Below, piece after piece: positions 26,917-40,873 of a stretch of DNA of 64,000 bases. Origin of the DNA: Strigops habroptila. Taxonomy: Eukaryota; Chordata; Aves; Psittaciformes; Psittacidae. The notes under the pieces are model-generated. The model was not told the origin of the DNA and searched no databases. It was given only the letters and a program-made list of their open reading frames with translations. Numbering within the stretch: position 1 is the first letter of the stretch; each line of letters begins with the position of its first letter. The stretch covers positions 97,208,743 to 97,272,742 of the forward strand of contig NC_044278.2 of assembly GCF_004027225.2 (NCBI RefSeq), in the 5' to 3' direction. Made by a program: the position numbers and the translations under genes.

Positions 26917-29900
26917 TTTTACAAGCACAAAAATCCCTATATCTTTTTTGGTTTTGTACTCATCTAAATGTTTCTTGTCATTTGAGAATTAAGTAAAACA
27001 AGATACTACAAGTACAAAATCTATATGGCACTTAATATCGTCAATTAATATTTATTTAGGAGTTATGTCTTCAAAGATCAGAAACTTATAAAAAAAATGT
27101 TTTGTATTTATTTTACAGGCAAACAAGCTGCTGGATTTGGATAGTAAAGCACCTATTTTTTGAAGCAAGCCATCTCTGTGTCCTTATCTTGTGTGTTCCA
27201 GAGGAAGAAAATGGAAAGTGGATTAACTACCATAATGAATGTTTCAAAGGATATAAAGTAAAATCTGTTATATGATGTAAGGCTGTGGTTCTTAGCTGAT
27301 ATTTCTAGGCTGTGTGGGTCCAAAGAGGCTCTTTCTACTGCCAAATGGAAAGGAAAAAGAACAGAAAGTGGAAATGTAGCCTTATACTGGGGGGTTACAA
27401 TGGACCCCACTACAGGGTGGTAGCAGATGCTCCACACCTATGATTCAGTGTGGTTCAGTAACTCTTCATGTGAAGCATTTGGGTTATTCTTCTCCATGTA
27501 ATACCTCTAAAAATATCAGTAAGCTTTCTGTTTGTACAGCACATAGGGGACATATTTCCCAGTCTACCAGTAGGGCCCCTGGATCCTACCCTAAAGTAAA
27601 ATAACTCCACTTTATAGGAAGAGTAATGATTAGTAAAGGACTTTGTTTTATTGAACTGTAGTATCTTTTGGTAGGGAAATAGAGAAAGGAAATCTCAATT
27701 AAAACACGAGCTATGATTAGGACTATATATTTGAAATGATGAAATACTTCTTGCCTGGAGCTCAGTGGCCATATTAAGAATTGAAGTGTGAGATATTTGT
27801 TTTCAAGTAGCTGTCAACATGTAATTTGTTTTCTGCACTTCTGTGATTAATACCTAATTATGGTGCACACAGGACTTAAAAAGATTGAGTGCATTACTAC
27901 ACATATCTCTCTGGCTAAAATCAGAACTCCTCTTCACAAAATCTGTTTCACTCTGCTCTTCCATGTTGACTTCAGCAACTCTGTGCACCTTTACAGCCAC
28001 CTCAGGAAGTCCCTGACCTTGTCTCTTCTCAAAAGCCTACTGTGCAAGTGATATGCGCTGCTGTTCTCCATATCCACTTTCCAGCTCTTTGCTACAACTT
28101 GCTGCTGCAGAGTGTGGCTGTCACTTCTGGAAGGTTTCCAGCTGTTTCTCACTAACTCATTAGAGTACTCATTTCAGGATAATCTGTTACCAAAAGATGC
28201 CACCGTACACCACAGCAAATTAAGTGTTTAATTTCCAAATTTATTATTACATCCTACTCTCTTGCAGACCATTCAACAATGGTAATGTAGTAGTAGCCAT
28301 CACTAACTTTTTTTTTCCAAGTCCTGGAGGCAACTGCACGAGAAGTTATACCACAGGCAACAGACCCATCTGTGGTAAGAGGGAAGAAGTTGACTTTTTA
28401 CAAGCAGCATGTAGAAAATAAAGACAGCCATGCCCAGATATGCAGTGACATTTCAAAGATGAAGCACATTAAATGTTTAGAACTGCAATGAAATATTCAG
28501 CAACATGCATTCATTGTCAATGTGTGTAGAAGTGGTATTCATCTGTGAAGAGTGACTCTGGATTCGTCATGAACTGGTGAGCAGTTTCACAGCTTCTCAG
28601 TCTTTAGGTTGTTCCACCTGCACATACTGTCAACATCTAGGAATGTGAATTACAGGGCAGCTTTTTGGGCCAGTCTGTCTCTCTAGGGGAATCTGGAAGA
28701 GATGTTAGCTAGTTGTGTCAGATCGCTGAAGCACACCTGATTTTGTGTGACCTGCAGTCTGCATTGTAGCTATGCTTAACTTGCAGCTATCAAAAAAGCA
28801 ATCAGAGAGACCTGACACATGACTATATAGAAACTGCTGAAAAATGACTGGGATCTGTAAATAAGATAAGCTGAAAACTTGTTTTTAAGCAATATTGATA
28901 ACACATTTAATGAAAGTAATTGTTATTGGAATTCGCCACACTGCATCAGAAGGCTTATGATATAAGTAAAAGATTGCTGCTGCTCGGTTTTTCAGTAACT
29001 TCTGTTCCAGGTAATGGAGCTGGTTTTGTCTCCAGCTTATCCAATATTAGCAAGATTGAGGTCTGATTAAATGTTTGTTAAGCCTCAGAATTCTCCCTTT
29101 TTCCCTTCCCCCTCTAATTTTACAAGACATTGACCTTCTTGGTGGAAGCCATCACATTCACTGATGTAAATACTCTCACTCCATACAGAGACATTTTAGG
29201 ACTCTATTTTTGAAATAGGCAAATTCTTTTCACAAAAGATTCAGCAGTCTAGTTTTTATGCAGTTCCCTTTGGGAGCCTCAGTAAAACTTCCATGAATGC
29301 TGCACTCTGTGCAGGGTACTTCACTGGCCTTCATAATTAGGAAACATTGCTGTCTGAGCCTAGTTCAGACAGGTAATTTCAACAGCCAAGAAGTGAATGT
29401 ACTTAGCAGCAAAGCATGCTGTTCCTTTTTCATTGCCTCTAAGACAGCAGAACCATTCGGAGCTGCCTCAGCACAATTACAAAATGTTCTGAGCTGCTTG
29501 GAGCCATTTGAATCAATCTGAACATTTATTTCCTTTCATAGCAATGCAGAGTGAAGGCGCTGACAGTCCTTAAATGCATTGCTCAAGATACACAACAACT
29601 CACAACCCAGCTTCTGGGGCAGGTAGTTTTAAGATGTCCAGTGGTTTAGGCAGCACAGGTATTACTTCCTTGTGATAACCTTGTGATGATGCTTTAACCA
29701 GCTGCAACACTGTGGATGGGGACAGATCTCAGGAACAGTGATAAATAGAGGTTTTTTTTCTCCTTTACATCATGGGCTTGAAGAGAGGCCAAGTACCTGG
29801 CACCTGACGACTGCAGACCATTGAACCATGGCACAGATGAGATGGGCATTTAAAAAGAGGTGATTGAGAACTTTTCTGGACATCTTGAACAGCGTTTCTG

Positions 29901-31901
29901 ACAGTGCCAGCAGCTAAGCCATTAAGGCAATAGACTTGAGCCCTGAATGCCATCCTAACTCCCCTGAGTACCACCTGATCCCCAGGACAATGCAAAAAGA
30001 GATCTTCCTCCAAATAAGAAGGCAATGTTTTCCATATCAGCACTAATTTTTTTTCAGTCTACTTACGTCTAGCTTTGTGTCTGTTTACTCCTCACCAACC
30101 TCGTTACTAATTCAATTGTCTGAATCCCCACCAGCACCTACAGCCACCTATGTTTTCTTAATGAGTTAAAAAAGGAAAAAGAAACACATTTATATTGCTC
30201 ATTATGTTCCATGAAGTTAATCTTATTTGCATAAAAAAGGTTTCCCCAAAAAGATCAAATGAGGCTGACAGATGTCCTGAAGATCCTTTCAGTGCCTAAG
30301 AGGCATACATTGTGGAAACTGTTTACTATCATCTCCTGAGTAATGGGTCTGTGATAAGCAATTTGTTTTGTATGAAAACAATGTCACCTCAAGTAGCTGA
30401 AGGATATCATAATGACTTTCCCATATTGTCAGCTTTCCATTGTATCTCTTGGCTTCTTAATACCTGTTGTATTGAAAATTAATACAAGGGAAACAGAAAA
30501 TTGCTGCAAACATGTTAAACATGCTACTGCATTTCAAGGATGTAGTGGTTAACTTTACTAATATTAAAACCGGAATCTGGTAAACACCTACGCTTTGTGC
30601 ACAGAATATAAGAGCTGGCTTCAGGATGCTGGGCCCCACTGAATTATTATTCCTTAGGTCTGCAGATGTTTCTTTTCTGCGACCTGACAGAACTTGAGGT
30701 TTAAGGAGGCTTTGGATTACAGGTACAGCACAGGCTTTGTCTTGTGAGTCATGCCTAATGGAAAAAAGTCAAGGAATTCTCAACTGTCATCTGAAATCAG
30801 TTCAGGACTAAACATCCAAAAATCTCCGTAACACTAGGAGACTGCATAGCTTTGTTTGTTTTGTGGATCAACTGCCTGTGGAGAAGGGGCGTCTAAAAAT
30901 AGCTGAACATGATGAAGGGATGCACTGGGGAGCTTTAGCAATGGAGGAGCAACCTGAGGGAGGCAAGAAGAAAATTGGACTGCCTTCTGCAGTGTTACTG
31001 CTGGTGACAAAGTACCCACTTATTCAGCACAATGACAACATTTTTGTTCTCAGTGTGAAAGGGCTGAACTTAAAGGGAAGCAACGAGATTTCTCATAAGA
31101 ATATATCTTATACACTCAGTTATACTAAATTAAAGGCACTAAATGAACAATACTAAGACATCTCTGAATAGTGAATCATGGCCTTGGACATGTGCACTCT
31201 GAGAAGTGAGATAAAGTAGCCTGGAGAAAGCACCATTCAGATACTTATTTCTTGTTTGGCACTGCAAGAGGACCAGAGCATGCAAATTCAAAGTGAGCCA
31301 GGCTGATACAACCCACAGTAGTATCAGAATCTATACACCACTACAAGCATAGCCAGGGCAGTGTGCACAAATGTGAGACTGTGGATGGCTGGAGCTAGAG
31401 ACACAGGCTGATTTGGGGCTGGTTTTGTTCCCAGGGTAGCCAGGCGTGCCCAGCAGGTGCTGTCTCCCACCTGGTGAGCACCATGCCAGACTCTTGCCAT
31501 GAGGAAAGCATGTGTCACCAGAGCCACCCAGCTCCTGCCCTATTCCCTTCCAGGGCATGGGACTGTGGTGGGTTCAGAGCAAATGGGTGCTGGGGTGTGG
31601 TGTCCAGCTCATGGTTTCCCTTCTGTCTCACTTACCCCAGGCAGTCCATGCTAAAAGCAGATCTGCTGGGGCTCTAGAGATGCCCTATGCCATTAAAGAA
31701 AGAAAAGAGGATATGGAGCAAGGCAGCCTACTTTGCAGTCATTGCTCAGCAGCTATTAGCATTGCTACACTGTGGGACTGTGCAAAAGCCACCCATGAAG
31801 GGATGCAAATGAGCATGCTGAATATATGCCTGTGTATGCATCTTCTAGAAAACCAGAAGTTATTAATGAAGCTTGAGCATCTTTCCTGGTGCTTGTGTCA
31901 G

Positions 31902-32225
31902 CATAGAATCATAGAATCATAGAATAGTTAGGGTTGGAAAGGACCTTAAGATCATCTAGTTCCAACCCCCCTGCCATGGGCAGGGACAACTCGCACTAAA
32001 CCATGTCACCCAAGACTCCATCCAACCTGGCCTTGAACACTGCCAGGGATGGAGCCTTCACAACTTCCTTGGGCAACCCATTCCAGTGCCTCACCACCCT
32101 CTCAGTAAAGAACTTCTTTCTTATATCTAACCTAAACTTCCCCTGTTGAAGTTTGAACCCATTACCCCTTGTCCTACCACTACAGTCCCTAATGAAGAGT
32201 CCCTCCCCAGCATAAGTAGCATTTT
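31902..32225 (-). mobile_element. CR1 LINE 3' end, ORF2 C-terminus and tail
   Basis: On the + strand it starts with three copies of an ATAGAATC-type tail unit, followed by TTAGGGTTGGAAAGGACC: the reversed CR1 3' end. The - strand frame reads [20 protein letters not shown] and [20 protein letters not shown], the C-terminal part of CR1 ORF2, still open and ending with a stop at 31996. It is 5'-truncated; the upstream limit is uncertain because the open frame continues to 32307. Its last 75-80 bases are essentially identical to those of the + strand copy at 48394-48658, so both belong to the same fairly young subfamily. Confidence 0.9.
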
Positions 32226-35200
32226 TCCATTGGAAGTTCTCAGTGGACTTCACAAAGGCGGTTAATGGCTCTCCTCGTTTGAGAGTTAGAGAAAATGAGA
32301 CAGACATTCATACAGTCCTGCTGAGAGCTGCCTGTGCATGCCACAGACAGAACCAGGCCTGTGACCCAGGTCTCTGTCTCAAACCATTCACTTCTCATGA
32401 AGCACCATTGTCTTCTGGTAGGGATTTCTTCTACTGCATCCTCCAGGTTTTATGGAAGTGACTTAACCAATGGTTTCCAAAGTTTTCCTTCTATAACAAT
32501 GTTCCTCTGAGCAGGGAAATTTCCTTGCAGGTGATGTCTGACTTGACACCAGTTCTCTGCCAGGATGTGGTTGCTATGACAGCTGCTCCCAGTTCTGCAA
32601 ATCCTCATCCTGCCAATCCTCCACAAACACAACTCTTGCATATCTTGTATTCTCTGGGAAATCAAAATATGTTTCTGTTTTTAGTGTTTTAATCTTCTCA
32701 TGTCTGTGTCACCTTTTGTTTGGAATCAGTGATGTTAAAGCAGCTCTGTGCTGCTAATATTTTAACAACAGGTTTTCACAAAAAATATCCCCACCTCAGT
32801 CTGTGACAGATTTGGAGTGCTGTATTGCTTGGGCTGCTGAGAAGAGAGACTGGGGAATCTACTTTTGTAGCTTGCCTTTGAAATAAAAACTCTTTCACAT
32901 AAAAACCAGGAAGTCAACATTACTTGGCAAATAAATGCAGCTTAAGTGCTCTTAACTGGAAGTAATTACAATAAAACTTCCTCCTAAAAAATCTGCTGGG
33001 TAATTTTCCAATGATGTGAACTAGGGTGCTGGATGGGCTGGGAAAGTGCATGTGTGTGCAGGAGTGGGCACTCGAAGGTGTTGACAAAACTCATTTTAGC
33101 AGATGTTATAGCCCAGAGGGATATATATTCTTTCACTGTCCCCTGTTGCCATTTCAAAGCACACAAATGCACATAACACTCACATGGGCATTATCTCTCT
33201 GCTAAAATTCTTGTCAGATCTAGTCCTCACAACTCCACTCTGTTAAACAAATCAAACTCAGATTCCCCTTGCCCCCTGACTTATCTACGTTGATTTACAT
33301 GTTAATAACTTTCCTATCCTCAGTCGGTTTGTTCTACCCTCTTCTTGATTTGCTCTCCACAGTAACTTAGACTGAGATCTTTGCCCTCAACTCACAGAAA
33401 GGGCAGGAAACTGGTGCAAGGTGGATGCAGGGAAGTAGGGAGTCCATCCCAGTGACTCTGACGACTTTGCTTTCACTACCATTGACATTTCTCTGGGCAA
33501 AGCCATGCTGGACAAAGCTGACTATCTCCTTGGATGTCCACCAGGGTGCAATGGACACTGCTCTGCTCATCTTCCCTTTCCAGATCCCTGGTTTTAGATA
33601 TCCGACCCAGGTACCTTCCCCACTCATTTATGTTTTGCTCATTCCTGAACCTTCATGGCTTCCCCAGTTCTGTAACTCTCCCCCCCCCATTCTCAACAGT
33701 GGTTAGCTTTCAGGATAGATCTCAGCCTACCTTTACTGAGGAAGTCAGCTGAGATAATGGCCAACAGTAGGAACAGCCATTCACTTCTATCCCTTCCAGA
33801 AGCCATAAGACAAATCTGGCCCCTCTAAACCAACAGCTTTGCCCTGCCAGCAACCAGAGTCAGCTGCTCAAGGATCACTCTGCCTAACTGCTAGCAACTT
33901 GGGTGGATGGTTTAAGTCCTGGAAAAAAACCCAAAATCTCTCCCATGACTCTCATTTTTGGACTCTGACTTTCTCGTTGTATCACAGTGAGCAAAGCTCC
34001 TTGTAGGAAGAATCTTTCCAGTGCCAAGGAGGAGAGGGATGGCTGCCTGCCATGGCTCCCAGCAAGTTCTGTGAGCAACACGCAGCTTCTGGCCCATTGA
34101 GTCTGGTTGCTTGCATCTCGACACACTGCTGCATCAGCTTGGGGCACAATTTCAGAGTGTGCATGTGTTGGGGAAAGTGGCTGCTGCCGTTGTACAGTTT
34201 CAATTGAGTTTTCTCAACTTCCTGGTTGACTGCCAAAGACCATGAGGCTTAATTTCCCACCTTTGAGTTCTATCCCTCTCACGATCTTCCCATCTGGTGC
34301 ATTTCATCTTGCCCAGGTAAAGTTATGCTTGCCAGCCTTCCCCTTCCAAAATACTGCAGTGTTTGTTTTGTTTCCTCCAGATTGTGCTGGCTCTGACTCT
34401 GTGTACTGTGACTACCGACTCATGGTCCTGCTGGTCACCTTTATTTGATTCCACAGTTTCATTATCTTCTGCTCTTTGCAGGTCTGCACAGACACTTTTG
34501 CCTCATAATACTTAGCAATCTGTTAATGTGGCCACTGTAGAGATCTGCTTTTATATTTAGTAACATCACTCATCAGTGCAGGATTTTTTCAGTAAAGGAA
34601 GTCTAAAAAAAAGATCATCAGCTGTTCCTGTGTTTTTTCTCTGCATAGACTTCAGAGAAAAATATTCTACTGAGGTTTCATAAGCAAGCAAACTGAACTA
34701 TGTGATTTTTTTCATTTTGATTTTGCATACATTTCCCAAACTCTCAGACTAAAAAATATCTGACACATCCTCTGATATGTCATTTGCTGAGTGCTTTTAA
34801 ATGAGCCTTGGATTTTGCATAGTAGAACTGAGAACTTGAACAGAGGACAGAGTGGAATTAGCTCTATCCTGAGGCCCCCTTGCAGGACATAATAGAAAGC
34901 CAAGTCTCATTGTAGCTTTACAGTGAAGTAAACCAGCATTGTCTTCATGTCTTCCTGGCAGACCTTTACACCTGTAAAAGGCCAGCCTAATTGATAGAAC
35001 TTTAGTGGATCAGCTGTATCTGACCAAGCTAAAGTAGAGACACTTTGACAAGCCTCATGTTGTGATTACAACCCAGTGATATTCCAGTTTAGGGTAAGCA
35101 CAGCTCCAGCTCTCACTTCAAAGCCTCTTCACTGTGTTGGTGAGCAGTGGGTGCCAAGTCTGTCAAGTCCAGCAGCTGGGATGGATGACAACTTGCTCCA

Positions 35201-37008
35201 CATGCATAGCACCCATGGGAAACCTTGCAGTCCCCTTATCTGTTTTCCACCAGAGGATCAAAGCACTTTGAATAAAACAAAAGCCCCAGATTAAAACCCC
35301 TTCCCTTGGAAGGTCGCCAGCCCCCATTCTGCTCTCCTATTCCTCTTTCAACTTCGGGCTGGCCTTTTTGCATATGGTTGTTGTTCAGACCCTCTCTCCC
35401 AGCCCTGCATGCAGCTGGGGAGGCTTAGCAGCCACCTGGGGCAAACCTGACCCACCACTTCCGCTGCCTGCTCCATGACAATCCACACCCTGGTGCTGAC
35501 ATTGCTCCCCCTGTGTGGGGCAGTATGGTGGCCACATGCTCTTCGTGCCTTCCTGCCCTCCTTGCTCTCTCTGGATACCCCTTGGGTATTCACCTATCGA
35601 CTGAACCTAAACACAGATTGAACGCGGCAGGCGCCAGAGCTTTTGGTAATTGCACCCCAAGGCTATCAAATTCTCTGACAGCAAGTCACCCTGCCAAATG
35701 CAGGCTGCAACATTTCTCCCTGCTGAAGCATGTCAGGCAGTGCAGTTGGTGTTTGTGCCCTTTGGAGCTGACAGCCCTGTGTCAACGCAGGCGGGGGAAA
35801 GCTGTTTTATGAAGATGCCTGCTGCCTTTTCAGCTGCCAGCAAATTCGAGGATTGGGATTCTTTGCCCTTCCCTCCATCCACTGTCAGCTCTTTCACTGA
35901 TCATGTTTTTGCTCAGAATTCACTGCAATTCAGGTGTCACTGGCAACTATTTCCCATCTCTGGTCTAGCCAGGTTTCAAACAGAGCAAAACTTCATTGCT
36001 GAATGTTACAGACTTGTTTATCTTCACATGGGAGAAAAAGGCAGAGTAAGAGACAGGTCCATGGAGTTCTGGCTCCTGGTGACTGGCTCCCAGGTGAAGA
36101 CAAGTCTTTCTGATCAACCTTCAGCTGATATGTTTAATTAAATCTGTTAGAACATTGTTGATCATGTTTCTCTGCCTCTGGGTCTGGTAAGGATCAGAGC
36201 CAACATACCATCTTTGTGAAGAGAGAATGCTATGTCTGTAGTGTGATCCAGATTGCCAGCAATGGAGTCATAGGTTATTTCCTGAATATTTTCTGTGTCA
36301 TTGGTTGAGGTGAGTGATCCCAAGTCAGCAGAGTTTCATTGTCAGATTGGGTATCCCAGTATTTTTCCGTGTCAGAAACTGTCTGGACATCCAGGAGGGA
36401 AAGGTACTGGAAGATGCCTGGTGAGGAAAAGGGAACAGAGAAGTGAGTGGAGGACCTGAAAAGAGCATGGGGTTGTAGCTATGAAGGAAGAAAGCTTTAG
36501 GTGTCTGACCTTGGGGTAGTGTCCAAGGGACTGAAAAATGAAACATCTTTAACAATGGCTGAAGTAGGGACTGTCATTCCTAAAAGGAATTCCTAAAAGC
36601 CCCTAAAGGGCTTTTTCTGTTTTAGGACACAGGCAGTATTTCAGACAATAACAACATTGCCAAGGATTCACAATGAAACCAGAAGGACATGATAGTGATG
36701 TCTGTCAAACGCTTCCAATATACCAGCTGGACACTGGGCTGTGCTCTAAATATTTTCTCTGTCTTTGTTGGGAAACATATCTGTGTCCCCAGCTTCAACA
36801 TGAACTTGCTGAAGCTTTGTGAGGAGCATGTTGTTACAAAAACCCTATGGACAATTCTTGCCATTTCTTCATTTTTTGTTTCCTTTCTGTCCCTAGTCAC
36901 CCAAGAAAGCAGCAACAGCTCCCTTTGTGATCATGCATGGGTTTGTGCTCAGAGAGGACCACACACTTCCCTTGTGCTTTAAAGTAAGGTGAGCCTAGAT
37001 TTGTGTGG
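32226..37008. other. intergenic, no gene seen
   Basis: This is mixed-composition sequence with a C9 run at 33680-33688 and two small adjacent hairpins near 36576-36615 (ATTCCTAAAAGGAAT and AAAAGCCC ... GGGCTTTT). A 163-codon frame at 35650-36141 has no domain and overlaps other frames. No transposon is recognised. Confidence 0.5.
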
Positions 37009-37013
37009 CCATG
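37009..37013. repeat. target-site duplication CCATG, left
   Basis: CCATG directly precedes the LTR start TGTGACAAAG and recurs at 37479-37483 after the LTR end GCGACA. Confidence 0.75.
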
Positions 37014-37177
37014 TGTGACAAAGATTGAAATCCTCCAACCGCTGAACTGTAATGAATGCTGACTGCAGATGTACTCATTCTGTGCAGGCCAACTTTTCCA
37101 CTGCTGTCATGTAGAAGACCCTCAGCCTATGAGGACTACCGTGACTGTATTTGACCACAGATGAAATTAAACCAGGG

Positions 37178-37183
37178 TATAAA
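37178..37183 (+). promoter_or_regulatory. LTR TATA box
   Basis: TATAAA in the context CCAGGGTATAAACAG, 164 bases into the solo LTR; the expected place for the retroviral promoter. Confidence 0.55.
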
Positions 37184-37425
37184 CAGAGCCCCACTGGAGG
37201 GCCAGATGAATCCCTCCTTGGAGCAGCAGCTCTCATTGGGTCAGGATGCTGCCCAAGGTAACTCCTCGAGGTTGAGAGCCCTCACCTTATTGGGTGACTG
37301 ATTGCACGTTCTCGTTTACCCTTCAAAAGCTTAGGAATTTCTAGGTCAGCAGTTTAGTGGCAATTCCACTTGACATCTTGAGTTTGTAATCAACCAATGT
37401 TGACAGAACTTTAACTGTTTTATAA

Positions 37426-37431
37426 AATAAA
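37426..37431 (+). terminator. LTR poly(A) signal AATAAA
   Basis: Canonical AATAAA about 245 bases after the TATA box and about 47 bases before the LTR end, as expected for an R-U5 region. Confidence 0.55.
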
Positions 37432-37478
37432 TCTGATTTGAGTATATTATTTGTCTCAATTTATAAGACTCTGCGACA

Positions 37479-37483
37479 CCATG
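37479..37483. repeat. target-site duplication CCATG, right
   Basis: Identical to 37009-37013. Confidence 0.75.
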
Positions 37484-37986
37484 GCAGGGCACATCCTGCC
37501 TCTGTGTGCAGCTCTGCAGCTGCAGGTGGGATTCACCTGCAGGGTGGGCTGATCTCTAGCCTTGGCAAGTTATCAAGGGTCTTTCAATTTGTCTCAGGGT
37601 TTTCTGCCCTTTTGGTGTACACAGAGGGGAGGGAGATCTGGGTGAAGTGGGTAACTGTAGACAGCGCCATGGAGGCCTCTGTACTAGCTTGGAGATAAAA
37701 AAGACACAGATTCTCATTCAGAAGCATCGTACAGGGAGTAGAGATTCTTTTGCCCCCCTTAGGAGCTAAATGAACTCTGAAGACATTTGGATTCATAGCA
37801 GTAAGTAGCCCAGAGATTCTGGACTTCAAAGAAATGGGTAGGCTGGCAAAGTCCCTGCAGTTTTAATCTTTCCTCACTGTCTGCATGGTTAGGGATTAAT
37901 CTCCACACAACAGCTTTTTCCACCTATGAACTAGAAATGCTATTCACCTGTCTCAGAGAAGTGTGCATGAGGATTAACAGGGATCT

Positions 37987-38030
37987 GGGGCTTTTATATG
38001 ACCTAGGTGTGAGGGGCTTTATATGACCTA
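37987..38030. repeat. short direct repeat, two units
   Basis: GGGGCTTTTATATGACCTA and GGGGCTTTATATGACCTA occur 26 bases apart, differing by one T; a local tandem duplication with a unit of about 25 bp. Confidence 0.7.
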
Positions 38031-40873
38031 AGGCTGAGCAATACATGAAATAAAACTGGCCTTAATATATGCTCCCATTTAAAATATTGGCATGAGAGCC
38101 ATATTGGCACCAAGTTGCTTTTTTCCATCCTTGTTTTTCTTGCAATGAAGACTGAAGGGCTGTAACACTGCCATGGCCCTGGCCTATCCCTGAGCAAAGG
38201 AATTTGGTTGATCTGTAACCTCCCACTGGAGAATGCAACATGCTTGGTGCACTGGCATCAAAGTTTGGCAGCACGGTAAGAGGTAAGTGGTTTGGTTTGA
38301 TTAGCTTTGTTTTTGGTCTGGTCTGACTCTCATAGAAAGAAATGGATTTATGGAAGAAGTTCTCTATCTTAAAGGTTTTGAGTGAATAATTAGCATTGAA
38401 ATGGCTGCCTACACTGTAGCCTACATGTCTGGGAGCTCCTTCCTTTCTACATAGCTGTACAAGCTATCTCTTGACCTCATACTCGGCCCAGCAAGGACAG
38501 GCACATTCCTCGCTTTCCTATGCGTTATAACTACTACACCAAACTCACACCCCACCTTCAAACAGGAGCCACAGCACACACTGACCACATGCCAGCCTAG
38601 ACTGAGACAGCAGGACTCAAGTTCATGTGGCAGCAGTTTGAGTTGGAAGACATATCCTGATGAAAGGAGAACTCACAGCCTTCACTCTTCTTTGAGTTGA
38701 GCCCTTCAGAAGACCCTGCTCTTACCGAAATCCCAGGCAGTAATATCTTGTTGTGTGTTCAGGCAGGCAGAGAAGATTTCTGTTTTTCCACCTTAGTACA
38801 AGCATACAACAAACAGCGTTTTTAATGACTGAAAAACTTTGGGAGAAAGTGTTGCCTAACAAGCTGTCCCACATGGCCTCTGTGCAGCCACACAGCTGTG
38901 CCATGTGAGCAGGAGGCTTGCTCACACTATATTCCTGGGATCACTCCGTAATCCTTTGAGAAAATATCCACTGCAAAAAACCTCCCCCTTCATGCAACCT
39001 TAATGTTTTGCAGTAACAGTTAATCTATTATGTAGATTTTATGGATCATTTATACAAATTACAGTGAAACCTCAGACCTGACTGTGGTTTAAAATAGACA
39101 CAGGAATAACAATATGACAGCAACAACAATAAAAACAACGGCAATAATAACAATGAACTGATAAAGAATATATCCATTAAGGTTCCTTCTCTCTGCAAGT
39201 ACTTGATAATGAAAAGGTATTTTTAGCTTGCAAATTCTTTAGTATAATATTGTTTTTATTCTTTATGGCTTCAGAAATATCAATAAGGTTTACAGAGTCC
39301 TGCAGTATTTTAAGACACAGAAAAATCACATTTTCTTCTGAGCCATCAGATTGCTTTTATATGAAAAGAGGTAGTTAGATTTGTGTTTTTCATTTTGTTG
39401 GATATTCTGTACGTTAACACATCATCCTGCAGAGGAAAACATCTCTTTTTAATAATGTGGTGTATTAGAGACCTCTTAGGAGGAAACTCCTGGCACAGAA
39501 GTTTCACTGGTAGTGTAAGCAAGCTATGGAAGAACAGATCTATACTGTGGTGACTATAGTTAGGACTTTCCTTTTTTCCGGACAAGCTGAACCTCCTTGA
39601 GGGTTGTGCCTAACTGATCCACACTCAAAACAAAACACCAAATCTTGTTTATCCAACTTCTTTAGCCAGTGCTGCTAAAAAACTTCTATAAATTATTTTA
39701 TGTGCAAAGTTTTCTTCTTCCTGTATCACCTCTAAACCAGCAGCTGTCTGTCGTTCTCCTGCCTTTCCTCCAGTGAAGCTTTTCCAAAAATTTTATTCAG
39801 TTTACACCAGGCTCATTTCTCCTCTGCTTCTCAACTGAGGTTCTTTTCCAAAAAGGCAGGCAAATCCTCATGGGACAAGTGGCAGCATTCTGGAAATAGT
39901 CACGAGCAAACGCCCTCCCACATCCAAGCAACTGGAACTTTCAGAGGACTTGAAAAATGCAATGCATCTGCCACTCCTCCCAACTGTTACCACCTTTCTC
40001 ATGTTTATGGGCCACATGTGGCAAGAGTCACACAACGATTGTTTCCTCTTTCCCACCAAACAGAAATATTCCATAAATTTCTCTCAAGGATTAATCACTT
40101 TTTCCATTTTCCAAAAAAGTTTTAGAATAATTCTTGATTGGAGCTAAAATAAGAATATAAAATACCATTTTTACCCACAGATGTAAAAAAAATGGGAGAC
40201 ATCGCTGCCTGTGTATGTACATTTCCTTTTCTTCTGGTTCTTTTATAAAATTAGTTGGGTAGATACTAGCTCAGCTAAAATACCCTAGTGGTTTGAAATC
40301 ACTCCTAAATGTTTTAAAGATCCTTCCTTCCATTCAAAGTACAGACATGTTTGAATTGTCACCGAGCAGAGATGGATGGGTTCATTAGGAAGAGCCAATA
40401 AGTACTCGGATGGGAGAGGTCAGGTTAAAAAAAGTGGATGCCTTCACTTAGAGGCAGGAGCCTGAAGCTTGGCAATCCAATACTGGTGACAATGTAAACC
40501 TCTAAAACACAGGCACATATTAGGGGTAGAGATAGTCACAATAACATAGTTGCCATGGTACATAGAGCAAACGTGTACTGGTAGTTGCTGATGACATGTC
40601 TGCAGCTCCCCTACCTTTTGTTGCTTTATGTATTTTGCCATAGTTAAAACACAACAGAAAGATGTGTTTTAAATATTAGACCTGATTAATAACCCCTTTT
40701 CTCTTCAAAACTATTACTAGCCACATGCACTAACTAATCTTTGTTATGGTTCAATGCTGCAAAGGATGTAATAGCTCCTAACTACAACTGTGGGTAAGTA
40801 AACTAAGGAGACAATGCATACTGATCAGCATGGGAGCCAGTTCTGGAAATCATAAGCTTTTGATTCATGCAGT

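Larger units (their letters stand above)
26465..31901. other. intergenic, no gene seen
   Basis: This stretch contains an imperfect ATAACTAT-type minisatellite at 26759-26832 and a CA run at 26892-26916. Otherwise it is unremarkable AT-rich sequence. A 53-base segment at 28322-28374 has exon-like edges but is not supported as a gene. Confidence 0.55.
37014..37478 (+). mobile_element. solo LTR, family not recognised
   Basis: This 465-bp element starts TGTGACAAAGATTG and ends ACTCTGCGACA, with TGT...ACA termini and a perfect 5-bp target duplication (CCATG). Internal order fits a + strand LTR: U3-like sequence, a TATA box TATAAA at 37178-37183, then about 245 bp to an AATAAA at 37426-37431, and a short T-rich U5. 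The 5-bp duplication suggests an ERVL-like or related class, but I do not recognise the family. No retroviral internal region flanks it. Identification rests on structure, not on a match to a known repeat. Confidence 0.75.

Noticed and set aside
35650..36141. 163-codon + strand frame
   Set aside because: No recognisable motif; overlaps other frames of similar length.
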